DNA from: an uncultured Candidatus Melainabacteria bacterium
GTDB lineage: Bacteria; Cyanobacteriota; Vampirovibrionia; Gastranaerophilales; Gastranaerophilaceae
DNA: 33,451 bases
Reading direction: 5' to 3'
Assembly (NCBI GenBank): GCA_934777245.1
Contig: CAKVND010000021.1
Span: 1-33,451 of the forward strand
This document shows positions 33,365 through 33,451 of the stretch, piece by piece. Under the pieces are notes generated by a model, which was not told where the DNA came from, did no database searches, and saw nothing but the letters and a program-made list of their open reading frames with translations. The position numbers and the translations under genes are program-made. Within the stretch, counting starts at the first letter, position 1. Each line of letters begins with the position of its first letter.

Positions 33365-33451
33365 CAGAGGGGATGGGATTCGAACCCACGGTGGAATTGC
33401 TCCCACACAACCTTTCCAAGATTGCACCTTAAACCTCTCGGACACCCCTCT
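33365..33451 (-). tRNA. tRNA-Ser(GGA)
   Basis: The reverse complement folds into a class II tRNA with a long variable arm (TGTGGGAGCAATTCCACC). The anticodon loop TTGGAAA gives anticodon GGA, the T arm is GTGGG-TTCGAAT-CCCAT, and the acceptor AGAGGGG pairs fully with CCCCTCT. G is the discriminator at 33365, and CCA is not encoded, unlike tRNA-Ala at the left edge. The gene fills the window to its last base. Confidence 0.95.

Noticed and set aside
1..33451. CRISPR array
   Set aside because: No set of regularly spaced identical repeats was found; the short repeats noted are two- or three-copy operators or hairpins.

Overview
The window reads as a 33 kb accessory region lying between two tRNA genes: tRNA-Ala(TGC) on the plus strand, cut by the left edge, and tRNA-Ser(GGA) on the minus strand, ending at the right edge. 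The DNA is very AT-rich. The envelope-glycan enzymes (FkbM, Stealth, polysaccharide pyruvyl transferase and GT2 families) suggest a host- or gut-associated bacterium. The DUF2924/large serine recombinase pair and the DUF5681/ParB-methylase pair are most familiar from Alphaproteobacteria and their prophages. That assignment is inference only; other AT-rich gut lineages, for example Gastranaerophilales-like cyanobacteria, are not excluded.

Layout. 1-2402: tRNA-Ala, a four-helix membrane protein and a Gp49-like/HigA toxin-antitoxin pair. 2460-7920 (minus): glycan module A, GT2 then FrhB-pyruvyl transferase fusion then FkbM, preceded by a divergent XRE gene (8067). 8400-15870: a decayed hipBA fragment, a GNAT/methyltransferase locus split by a frameshift, a Fic + nuclease-helicase operon, an orphan 129-aa gene, and an intact hipBA operon with three 19-bp operator-like boxes. 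16022-21634: two large convergent DUF4365 proteins, one with an SF1 helicase and one with TPRs. 21887-23675: two prophage-like genes (DUF5681, ParB-methylase). 23849-24283: a zinc-ribbon protein. 24353-30378 (minus): glycan module B, GT2 then Stealth-GT8 fusion then FkbM then a frameshifted DUF1643 gene then a methyltransferase, again preceded by a divergent XRE gene (30530). 30908-33187: DUF2924, large serine recombinase and a small coiled-coil membrane protein.

How it works together. The two glycan modules are related: each begins with a nearly identical GT2, each contains a paralogous FkbM methyltransferase, and each lies back to back with an XRE regulator. Four of their enzymes, despite different chemistries, carry the same C-terminal Rossmann-like domain with a WG(G/A)SLF start, and the FkbM proteins carry a relative of it at their N-terminus. 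Between the modules is a set of genes typical of defence islands: Fic, nuclease-helicase, HipBA, DUF4365-helicase, DUF4365-TPR and an orphan methylase. Ghost copies of hipBA, DUF5681 and the WGGSLF domain, two frameshifted genes and the recombinase module all indicate repeated gain, duplication and loss. The strongest candidates for undescribed biology are the duplicated XRE-glycan modules with their shared domain, the Fic/nuclease-helicase operon, and the DUF4365 pair.
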